64,000 bases of DNA, from contig CAYGUA010000027.1 in assembly GCA_964353015.1 (NCBI GenBank), positions 1-64,000 on the forward strand, written 5' to 3'. The notes beneath the pieces were generated by a model. The model searched no databases. It was not told the DNA's origin and worked only from the letters and a program-made list of their open reading frames with translations. A program made the translations under genes and the position numbers. Below, in pieces: positions 1-7,586 of the stretch (position 1 is its first letter; every line of letters starts with the position of its first letter). This DNA is from JAMZMI01 sp964353015. Its GTDB lineage: Bacteria; Bacteroidota; Bacteroidia; Cytophagales; Cyclobacteriaceae.

Positions 1-54
1 TCTTTACAAACTGAAAATTTTGAAGAAGAACTAATCAATACAATCATAGTCTGA
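1..54 (+). CDS. C-terminal tail of a gene entering from the left (partial)
   Basis: Frame 1 is open from the first base and ends at a TGA at 52-54. It reads as a plausible protein tail of 17 residues ending in EEELINTIIV. The fragment is too short to name. It is supported only by the absence of other genes on this strand and by the rho-independent terminator that follows at 181-235. Confidence 0.3.
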   Translation, partial: SLQTENFEEELINTIIV

Positions 55-451
55 AAATAATTAATTCAACTTTAGGCAACAAATGCGTGTGGTGGTGGTA
101 AAGTGAAAGCTCTTTTGATGCTGAGGCACGAAGCAGAAAATGTGCTTGAACGTGCGGTGGTTTTCCTTTTTTAAATGGCATACAACAATTCAGTAAACAC
201 CCTTTTGTGGTGTTTACTTTGGTTGTATTTTTTTTATTCTTTATTCAAAAACTGAAAACCAAAATCACGACGGCCTTTAATCACTTATAAGCTTTTATAG
301 TCGGATACAAAGAGATCATCTCCTGATTCACAACTTTTCAGTTTTACCTTTCTAAAGTAACGGAATGAAATTCTAAAAACAAAAAAGATGCAAGTCGATC
401 ATGAAGTTTATTAAAAATACCGTTACGGAATGTGGAATAGACAGCCATTAT
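55..451. other. Intergenic region with a terminator and a valine-rich mini-ORF
   Basis: No gene of normal length is visible. A seven-codon mini-ORF encoding MRVVVVK begins at base 83. About 90 bases later comes a strong hairpin with a T-tract (listed separately). From 236 to 451, upstream of the minus-strand gene's stop, I see only AT-rich sequence; TAACGGAATG occurs near 358 and again near 423. Confidence 0.4.
181..235 (+). terminator. Rho-independent terminator
   Basis: A perfect 10-bp stem (AGTAAACACC at 192-201 with GGTGTTTACT at 209-218) is flanked by an outer ACAAC/GTTGT pairing and followed by eight T residues. It ends plus-strand transcription entering from the left. Confidence 0.8.
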
Positions 452-1081
452 TCAATACTCATTCACTCCTTTTCCTGTGAAGATCTTGGGAATACATTTC
501 TCTATTCGTGATACTCGGGTGCTGGATTGCTTGGGTGAGGCAAAATGAAGGAGATATCCTTTTTGGCGGCCTGGTGTCAAGGCTTCAAAAGCCATTTTCA
601 GGTCTGTATTTTCAGCCAATATTTTCACTAACTCTTCAGGGTAAACAAGCACCGGTTTTTCTTTGACTTCTATTTTCAAACCCAATCTTTCCACCTCCAT
701 TGCCTCATAGATATAGGCTTTCAGGATGTTTTCCATTTGAATGATTTCCTGCACATTGGTAAAGCGAATCAAGCGACCTTCCTGTGTGTTCTCGCCGGGT
801 TTCTGCAGAAGGCCTTCGGCATCCAAAAGCAAAGCACCTTTGAAAAAATTGATCGCACAGTATTCCTTAAATGCACTTACAATCAATATGTTTTTATTCT
901 GAAAGGTGTAACATGGCACACCCCATTTCACCTCTTCGGTCAGCTCACAATCAAGTACGATCCTCCTCAGTTGCTTCAGTTCCTCTTCCCAGGTATGCAC
1001 CTTGCATTGGGGCGTACCTCCCAGCGCACATCGTCCGCATCCTTCAGCCAAATAGGTTTCAATATCGTGGGTCATGGCCAT
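452..1081 (-). CDS. YdeI/OmpD-associated family protein (first copy)
   Basis: This 209-residue protein has an N-terminal DUF1801-like region and the C-terminal YdeI signature: a TPGRQKGYLLHF stretch followed by basic residues and RIEKCIPKIF. Family members are small cytoplasmic proteins. Some are linked to bacteriocin or cationic-peptide tolerance, but the molecular role is not settled. The N-terminus carries a Cys-rich motif (GCGRCALGGTPQCKVH, about residues 14-29) that the neighbouring paralogue lacks. The start may be the ATG at 1081 or the in-frame ATG two codons later. It lies 73 bases downstream of its paralogue on the same strand, so a tandem duplication with co-transcription is likely. 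Confidence 0.8.
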   Translation of the reverse strand: MAMTHDIETYLAEGCGRCALGGTPQCKVHTWEEELKQLRRIVLDCELTEEVKWGVPCYTFQNKNILIVSAFKEYCAINFFKGALLLDAEGLLQKPGENTQEGRLIRFTNVQEIIQMENILKAYIYEAMEVERLGLKIEVKEKPVLVYPEELVKILAENTDLKMAFEALTPGRQKGYLLHFASPKQSSTRVSRIEKCIPKIFTGKGVNEY

Positions 1082-1154
1082 ATCTCAATTGGTAATAAAA
1101 TCGAGCAATTGTTTCCACAAATGATTCATTTGCCAAATATCAGGTTTTTTCAAA

Positions 1155-1736
1155 CTAAAGATCGTTGATTCCTTTGCCATCAAAAATAGCGGGGATGCTT
1201 TTTTCAATGCGATCCACACGAGTTTTGGATTGTTTCGCATAGGAGAAATGAAGTAAATATCCCCTTTGTCTCCCGGGTGTCAAGGCTTCAAATGCAGCCT
1301 TCAATGTGGCATCTTCATCCAATCTGATTTGAAATTCCTCCGGCATATTAAACTCTGAAGTCTTTTTCATAGTCACCTTCAGTCCTGCCCTTTCTACCTC
1401 AATGGCTTCATAAATGTACGCTTTCAAAGCAGCCTCCAGCTTCACAATTTCCTCCAGACTCGTAAACCGAATCTGACGGGCAGCCTGCACATTCTCTGTT
1501 TGCTGGATCAGGATCTGATTGGAATCATTGAGCAAGGCACCTTTATGAAAAAGATAGGCACAATATTCCTTGAAGCCATGGATCAATATCACATTGGTTG
1601 TTTGAAAGGTGTAACACGGCACTCCCCACTTCAACTCTTCATTCAGTCCACAATCAAGCGCAATGATTCTCAATCGTTCATATTCGGCTTTCCATTGTTT
1701 TGCCTTATCAAAAAAGAAATCAACTTTTGGGTTCAT
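1155..1736 (-). CDS. YdeI/OmpD-associated family protein (second copy)
   Basis: This 193-residue protein is homologous along its length to the gene at 452-1081. Shared blocks include LKWGVPCYTF, FKEYCA, KGALL, AYIYEAIEVERAGLK and TPGRQRGYLLHF. It lacks the Cys-rich N-terminal insert and begins directly with a charged helix. It is the promoter-proximal member of the pair. The function is as uncertain as for its paralogue. Confidence 0.8.
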   Translation of the reverse strand: MNPKVDFFFDKAKQWKAEYERLRIIALDCGLNEELKWGVPCYTFQTTNVILIHGFKEYCAYLFHKGALLNDSNQILIQQTENVQAARQIRFTSLEEIVKLEAALKAYIYEAIEVERAGLKVTMKKTSEFNMPEEFQIRLDEDATLKAAFEALTPGRQRGYLLHFSYAKQSKTRVDRIEKSIPAIFDGKGINDL

Positions 1737-2041
1737 GGTGTGATGTCATTAGTATTTAAGTGGAATCAGTATCAGCCTTCCTATTACTATGGATTGGATT
1801 CACTAAAGTATTTGATATAAGGTACACATTCAAATCATACAAAATTATCTGTTAAACATGGTTAGATGTATCATTTAAGCCAAAGGTATACTTTGGAAGT
1901 GATCACATTTGAACAAAAGAGATCATCCAAATTACCGCTAAACCCACTTGTAAGCAATTGATAAGAAAATTATGGCCGTAAATCAAACATGTCGTATATT
2001 CATAAATTGTCATTTTGAAAACCAAAACCTAATAGACCCAT
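1737..2041. other. Divergent intergenic region
   Basis: These 305 bases separate the minus-strand YdeI-like pair from the plus-strand ABC transporter genes and must hold both promoters. The region is AT-rich. I found no clear TTG-N19-TAnnTTTG pair, no RNA gene and no credible small ORF. Confidence 0.4.
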
Positions 2042-2932
2042 ATGAACCTATCCATCAGCAACCTTTCTAAAACCTATCCAAATGGTGTTCAGGCGCTCAA
2101 GGACATTTCACTCGAAGTACCTGTTGGCATGTTTGGCCTGCTCGGTCCAAATGGTGCAGGAAAATCTTCTTTGATGCGTACCATTGCCACACTTCAGGAA
2201 CCCGATTCCGGCTCGATCCAATTGGGTGATATCAATGTGCTGACGCAAAAAGAAGATGTGAGAAAAGTGCTCGGGTATCTTCCACAGGAGTTTGGCGTTT
2301 ATCCAAAAGTTTCTGCCGAAGACCTCCTCAATCATGTTGCGGTTTTGAAGGGCATTGTAAATGGAAAAGAAAGAAAAGAGCTGGTAAAAGCGCTTTTGTA
2401 CAAAACGAACTTGTACCAACATCGGAACAAGAATTTGGGCGGCTATTCCGGTGGAATGAAGCAACGATTTGGTATAGCTCAGGCGTTGATCTCTGATCCA
2501 AAACTGATCATTGTCGATGAACCAACGGCAGGGTTGGATCCTGCGGAGCGCAATAGATTTTTGAATCTGCTGAGTGAAATCGGTGAAAACACCGTGGTGA
2601 TTCTATCGACCCACATTGTGGATGATGTGCGAGAATTGTGCACCAATATGGCAATTATCAATCAGGGCGAGGTATTGCTCCAAGGCAATCCGATAGAAAC
2701 CATCAAGCAGATCGAAGGGAAAATCTGGAGAAAAGCGGTGGAGAAAGAATCCTTAGATGATTACAAAACAAACTTCACTGTGATCTCAGAACGATTGATT
2801 GGAGGTAAACCTGAAATTCATGTATTGAGTGATGCTCAGCCGGACAATACTTTTGAATCTGTAAATGCAGATTTGGAAGATGTTTACTTCTCAAAAATCT
2901 TAGAAAGCACCAATCCATCTGTACCAGCCTAA
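2042..2932 (+). CDS. ABC transporter ATP-binding protein
   Basis: This 296-residue cytoplasmic ATPase powers the membrane protein encoded immediately downstream. It has Walker A GPNGAGKS (residues 35-42), a Q-loop near 82, the signature YSGGMKQR (135-142), Walker B LIIVDEPTAGLD (155-166) and the switch His191. The ~90-residue C-terminal extension beyond the ABC core is typical of exporter-type (ABC-2, CcmA-like) ATPases. Ten bases separate it from the permease gene, so the two form an operon. The substrate cannot be read from the sequence. Confidence 0.93.
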   Translation: MNLSISNLSKTYPNGVQALKDISLEVPVGMFGLLGPNGAGKSSLMRTIATLQEPDSGSIQLGDINVLTQKEDVRKVLGYLPQEFGVYPKVSAEDLLNHVAVLKGIVNGKERKELVKALLYKTNLYQHRNKNLGGYSGGMKQRFGIAQALISDPKLIIVDEPTAGLDPAERNRFLNLLSEIGENTVVILSTHIVDDVRELCTNMAIINQGEVLLQGNPIETIKQIEGKIWRKAVEKESLDDYKTNFTVISERLIGGKPEIHVLSDAQPDNTFESVNADLEDVYFSKILESTNPSVPA

Positions 2933-2942
2933 TCAACCAGCC

Positions 2943-5900
2943 ATGTTAGAGTTCATCAAATTCGAATTAAAATACCGGTTTAAGCGACCGGTGACCTACA
3001 TCTATTTTGCGATCATCCTCGTCATGTCATTTGTAGCGATTGCGACAGATGCGGTCAGAGCCGGTGGTAGTGGTGGTAAAGTGATGGAAAATGCACCAAA
3101 TATCCTCGCTGTGATGATGTTGGTAATTATGATTTTCGGAATTTTCATTACCTCAGCTGTCATGGGCGTTCCCGTAATCAGGGACTTTGATCACAAAACC
3201 GATTCCATGATTTTCACCACTCCTACAAGTAAATTCAGCTACTTGAGTGGGAAGTTCATCGGTTCTTTTATCACCATGCTTTTTATCATATCCGGAATGT
3301 TAATTGGTTTCATGCTCGGGCAGGGAATCGCCTGGCCATGGCAGGATAATGCAGAAAGATTGTTGCCTTTCAGTTTTGAAGCCTATTGGAATCCTTTCGT
3401 CATTTTTGTTATTCCAAACTTGATTGTTTTCAGTGCTATTTTCTTTGCTGGCGGTGCTTTGGGCAAACGCATGGTTGTGGTTTACGCACAGGGAATCGTC
3501 CTTTTCATGGGTTATCTGGCTGCTTCTCAGTTTCTATCACAAATGGACAATCAGGGAGTGGCTTCCATTTTGGATCCATTTGGATTTGGGGCATTGGAAG
3601 TCACCACACAATATTGGACAGTAGCGGAGCAAAACAACAATCTGATCCCATTCTCAGGATCGATCCTAAACAACCGATTGGTTTGGCTGTTGGTTGGAAT
3701 CATCTCACTCCTCCTTACCTATTTTGGGTTTAGCACCAATCAGGCAGGAAATGCTTCTAAAAAGATCCGAAAGAAAGGAAAACAAATGGTTCGGGAGCTT
3801 CTTCAAAATATCCAAATTCCTAAAACGCATCCTGCTTACGCACTTGGTGCGCAGTTGATCCAGATCAGAAGTCTTACCTGGTTCTATTTCAAATGGATTG
3901 TGAAGCAGGGACCTTTTCTATTTATCACCTTCGCAGGAATATGTTTTCTACTGATCATAGGACTGACAGCAGGTAAAGGTGCCTACGACATTGAAGTATA
4001 TCTGACCAGCGGACGAGCCGTTCAGCTCATCGGATCTTTCAACCTGTTTTTTATCATCATCACTGTTTTTTACACAGGAGAAATCATTTGGAAGGAACGT
4101 GACGTCAACATGAACCTGATCTATGATGCGCTTCCATTTAAGAACTACATCAGTTTGGCTGGTAAGTTTTTCGGAATGGTATTGATGAGCATTTTCCTAT
4201 TGGCCGTGCTGATGTTCTTCGGTGTGATGCTACAAATCATCAAAGGCTATCCAAATATCGAGTGGAGCGTTTATTTCGCAAGTCTATTCACGGACACACT
4301 AGCCGTGATGGTGCTTTATCTTATTCTCGGATTATTCATCCAGGCCCTGGTCAATCACAAGTTTGTTGGCTTTGGACTGATGTTCATCTTTTACATATCA
4401 TTTCTCATTTTAGACGAGCTGGGCATAGAGCATACCATGTTTTATTTCGGGCGGGCAGATTTAGGTGCCTATTCGGAAATGAACGCATATGGACATTATA
4501 CCGTGCCTTTTTCATGGTTCAATTTATATTGGTTTGGGCTGGCGGCTGTCTTATATGCTGTGGCGATATTGTTTACAGTAAGAGGGCTGGATAGCAAGTT
4601 CAGCATCCGGTTGAAACTAGGCAAGGTTCGTTTGAACACTCAGGCTATGTTTACGATAGTTGGGGCATTTCTGATATTCATATTGAGTGGTGCATTTATC
4701 TATTACAACACCAACGTTCTCAATATGTATAAAAACTCGGAAGAACTAAAAGATGTGCGGGAAGCCTACGAACGCACATTAAAACAATATGAGTTTATCA
4801 ATCAACCGAAAATTGTAGATACTTATGTAGAGGTTGAGCTATATCCAAGAGGCAGAGACTTTAGTGCCAAAGGATATTATTTTTTGAAAAACAAATCTGC
4901 AGAAAGCATCTCAGAACTTCACATTCAGGAATCCGGAGATTCTAAAATTTCGACTTTGTTGTCTTTCGATTCGGAAGTCAACCAAAAAGAAAGATTTGAT
5001 GATTTCGAATACACGATTTACGAATTGAAAACCCCATTGGCACCAGGTGATTCCATAAAAATGTCATTTGAAGTCAATTTTATTACCAATGGCTTTACGG
5101 AAGGTAATGACAACAATGATATCGTGTACAATGGTACATTTTTCAACAACACGGATTATTTCCCTAGCCTTGGTTATAATGATGGATTTGAAATCTCAGA
5201 CGATGATGACAGAAAAGAACATGATCTGGAGATCAAAGAACGCATGCTGGATAGAGATGATCCACGCGGTATTGCGCAGAGTTTGTTTGGTGATGATTCT
5301 GATAAAATCAGTTTTGAGATCATCATAGGAACAGATTCGTCTCAAATTGCCATTGCTCCTGGCTATTTACAGAAAAAATGGAATGACGGTGATCGTGTCT
5401 ATTATCACTATAAAATGGACGTGCCAATGGTTAATTTTTATTCTGTGATTTCAGCCGATTATGAAGTGATTACCGATAGCTGGGAGTCACCAGTAGATTC
5501 GCTACCAGATGTGAAATTGGAGATCTATTACCACAAGGGACACCAATACAACACCGATCGGATGATGAACGGCATGAAGGAAGCATTGACTTATTATTCA
5601 GCCAACTTTAGTCCTTTTCAGTTTCAGCAATTGCGAATCATGGAGTTCCCAAAATACAGATCATTCGCTCAGTCTTTTGCCAACACAGTTCCTTTTTCTG
5701 AAGGTATAGGTTTCATCCAAAATATTGGTATTGATGATGTTGATCTACCTTTTTATGTAACTGCGCACGAAGTAGCTCATCAATGGTGGGGACATCAGGT
5801 GACAGAAGCCGGAGTGAAAGGAAATGCCATGCTCAGCGAGACATTGTCTCAATATTCTGCTTTGATGGTGATGAAGAAGAATTTCAGCCCTGAGATTATC

Positions 5901-6554
5901 AAAGAGTTTTTAAAACATGAGCTCGACAGATATTTAACCGGAAGAACTTTTGAACAGAAAAAAGAAATGCCACTTGAGCTGGTAGAAGGTCAGGGTTATA
6001 TTCATTACAACAAAGGTTCGCTGGTTATGTATGCACTTCAGGATTATGTGGGTGAGGATAGCATCAATGCAGCCTTGAAAAGATTTGTGCAGGATTGGGG
6101 ATTTAAAGATGCACCCTATCCTACCTCAAAGGATTTGATTGGCTATTATCGCTCAGTCACACCAGATAGTTTGCAATACATCATTACAGATATGTTTGAG
6201 AACATCACTCTTTTTGAGAATAAGACTACTACTGCGACTTATGAAGAAGTGGAGGGCAAATATGAAGTAGATCTTGTGTTGAATTCGATCAAATACCGAT
6301 CAGATAGTCTGGGAAATGAAAATGCGATCGCCATGGCTGACTGGATAGATGTGGGCGTATTTACTGCAAACAAAAAAGGTAAAGACAGCCTGATCTATCT
6401 GAAAAAGCATAAAATCACATCGGAAGAAACAAAACTTAAGATCACAGTGGATCAAAAGCCAAAGAAAGCAGGCATAGATCCGATTAATAAGTTGATAGAT
6501 CGTAATCCGGATGACAACTTGAAAGAAGTAGAACTAAATGAGGAAGAATCTTAG
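2943..6554 (+). CDS. ABC-2 type permease fused to an M1-family aminopeptidase domain
   Basis: This 1203-residue membrane protein has a long polytopic N-terminal half (about residues 1-590) that looks like two ABC-2 permease repeats, each with six or so membrane segments. A large extracytoplasmic C-terminal half follows. It contains a gluzincin zinc site: HEVAHQWWGH with His942, Glu943, His946, and a likely third ligand Glu966 in MLSETLSQY. M1 enzymes remove N-terminal residues from peptides. The fusion and the adjacent ATPase suggest a pump coupled to peptide trimming or binding. This architecture recurs in Bacteroidota. The protein ends in a highly charged tail. Catalysis and substrate are inferred from the motif only. 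Confidence 0.9.
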   Translation: MLEFIKFELKYRFKRPVTYIYFAIILVMSFVAIATDAVRAGGSGGKVMENAPNILAVMMLVIMIFGIFITSAVMGVPVIRDFDHKTDSMIFTTPTSKFSYLSGKFIGSFITMLFIISGMLIGFMLGQGIAWPWQDNAERLLPFSFEAYWNPFVIFVIPNLIVFSAIFFAGGALGKRMVVVYAQGIVLFMGYLAASQFLSQMDNQGVASILDPFGFGALEVTTQYWTVAEQNNNLIPFSGSILNNRLVWLLVGIISLLLTYFGFSTNQAGNASKKIRKKGKQMVRELLQNIQIPKTHPAYALGAQLIQIRSLTWFYFKWIVKQGPFLFITFAGICFLLIIGLTAGKGAYDIEVYLTSGRAVQLIGSFNLFFIIITVFYTGEIIWKERDVNMNLIYDALPFKNYISLAGKFFGMVLMSIFLLAVLMFFGVMLQIIKGYPNIEWSVYFASLFTDTLAVMVLYLILGLFIQALVNHKFVGFGLMFIFYISFLILDELGIEHTMFYFGRADLGAYSEMNAYGHYTVPFSWFNLYWFGLAAVLYAVAILFTVRGLDSKFSIRLKLGKVRLNTQAMFTIVGAFLIFILSGAFIYYNTNVLNMYKNSEELKDVREAYERTLKQYEFINQPKIVDTYVEVELYPRGRDFSAKGYYFLKNKSAESISELHIQESGDSKISTLLSFDSEVNQKERFDDFEYTIYELKTPLAPGDSIKMSFEVNFITNGFTEGNDNNDIVYNGTFFNNTDYFPSLGYNDGFEISDDDDRKEHDLEIKERMLDRDDPRGIAQSLFGDDSDKISFEIIIGTDSSQIAIAPGYLQKKWNDGDRVYYHYKMDVPMVNFYSVISADYEVITDSWESPVDSLPDVKLEIYYHKGHQYNTDRMMNGMKEALTYYSANFSPFQFQQLRIMEFPKYRSFAQSFANTVPFSEGIGFIQNIGIDDVDLPFYVTAHEVAHQWWGHQVTEAGVKGNAMLSETLSQYSALMVMKKNFSPEIIKEFLKHELDRYLTGRTFEQKKEMPLELVEGQGYIHYNKGSLVMYALQDYVGEDSINAALKRFVQDWGFKDAPYPTSKDLIGYYRSVTPDSLQYIITDMFENITLFENKTTTATYEEVEGKYEVDLVLNSIKYRSDSLGNENAIAMADWIDVGVFTANKKGKDSLIYLKKHKITSEETKLKITVDQKPKKAGIDPINKLIDRNPDDNLKEVELNEEES

Positions 6555-6618
6555 AAAGATTAAAATAGGAATTCAGGCGAATCACAAAATTCAGTAATTC
6601 ATACCTTCTCAAATAATC

Positions 6619-6665
6619 AAAAGGATCAAGCTAAATAGATTGTCATTTAGCTTGATCCTTTTTTT
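6619..6665. terminator. Bidirectional terminator between convergent genes
   Basis: A long near-perfect inverted repeat, AAAAGGATCAAGCTAAAT paired with ATTTAGCTTGATCCTTTT around an 8-base loop, has an A-tract on one side and a T-tract on the other. It can end both the ABC operon (plus) and the ketoacyl-synthase operon (minus), whose last stop is five bases away. Confidence 0.85.
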
Positions 6666-6669
6666 GCCA

Positions 6670-7566
6670 TCACCCAATGCTTGGCGTCATGATGCCGTCA
6701 TTGGATTTGCCTAATTTAAGATTGACAAGAATCTCGTGTAGTGTTTCTGCAGCCAAGCCATGTAAAACCAATCGATACGCCGCACTGTAAGTTGTGGCTG
6801 GCACCATAGGATGTTTGTTATTTACCAATCCTAAATGTCCAGGTGTACCTAGAATCTGAGCTGTATAAATTGCTAATGTTTCGTCTAGCTGCAAGGAGTT
6901 GCTAGCGCGAACAAAGTCATTGGCAGTAAGGAAAAGTTGATAAAAAGGAGTGAATAACTCAATGGCTGATCGCAGGTCGAGGATGTTGGTCCATCGATCA
7001 GGAAACTCTATATGATCAAATTGATCAGTACTGATCATGTCCAAATTCACCTTTTTTGTCGCTTTGATCCCAATCTTTTTCTCTTGCAACTGACTATTGA
7101 GTCGAATAATGAAGTTGTAAAGATTCAGATCGTGCTTCAAAAACAAATCATCTTTGACTGCTTCAAAATCTTTGGGTTTTAATGGACTTAACTCCATTTG
7201 CACTCCTTCGATATTGCCCGCAACAAACTCCAAGATTTCGCTACCCACATGAAAATGCCGAAAGATTAGCAGGTTCGCATCCTTGCTTACAAAATTTTTC
7301 AAACCCCACGACAAGATCTTATGTAGGATTCGCGATGAGTTGAAAAGCTTGGGGAAGAAGAACTTGAAAACATGAATGAAAAACATGGCGATCATAGACC
7401 AGAGATGGATGAATGGCAATAAATACATCGCTGATTTAGAGTTATTATCACGCATCAATGCCTGCTTTGTGCGTTTGTTGATGGGAATGCTGCTATCAAG
7501 ATACATCGCCAGCCAGGGATTCGGATCTCGGCTGTCATGGTTATTAATATCCAATGAATTTGACAT
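6670..7566 (-). CDS. Unrecognised protein, last gene of the KASIII-diiron operon
   Basis: I do not recognise this 298-residue protein. It has one or two hydrophobic stretches (about residues 48-70, reading LLPFIHLWSMIAMFFIHVF) followed by a soluble part rich in His and acidic residues: IFRHFHVGSEILEF near 105, and FLKHDLNLYNF near 143. Scattered His/Glu pairs on predicted helices could bind metal, but no named motif is visible. It starts 20 bases after the stop of the KASIII fusion gene and is surely co-transcribed with it. It may therefore act on, tether or transport that enzyme's lipid-like product. No function is claimed. Confidence 0.75.
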   Translation of the reverse strand: MSNSLDINNHDSRDPNPWLAMYLDSSIPINKRTKQALMRDNNSKSAMYLLPFIHLWSMIAMFFIHVFKFFFPKLFNSSRILHKILSWGLKNFVSKDANLLIFRHFHVGSEILEFVAGNIEGVQMELSPLKPKDFEAVKDDLFLKHDLNLYNFIIRLNSQLQEKKIGIKATKKVNLDMISTDQFDHIEFPDRWTNILDLRSAIELFTPFYQLFLTANDFVRASNSLQLDETLAIYTAQILGTPGHLGLVNNKHPMVPATTYSAAYRLVLHGLAAETLHEILVNLKLGKSNDGIMTPSIG

Positions 7567-7586
7567 GTTACTTTGCGATTTTAAGA

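Noticed and set aside
737..1168. Plus-strand open frames across the YdeI-like genes
   Set aside because: They are antisense shadows of a well-supported family on the minus strand.
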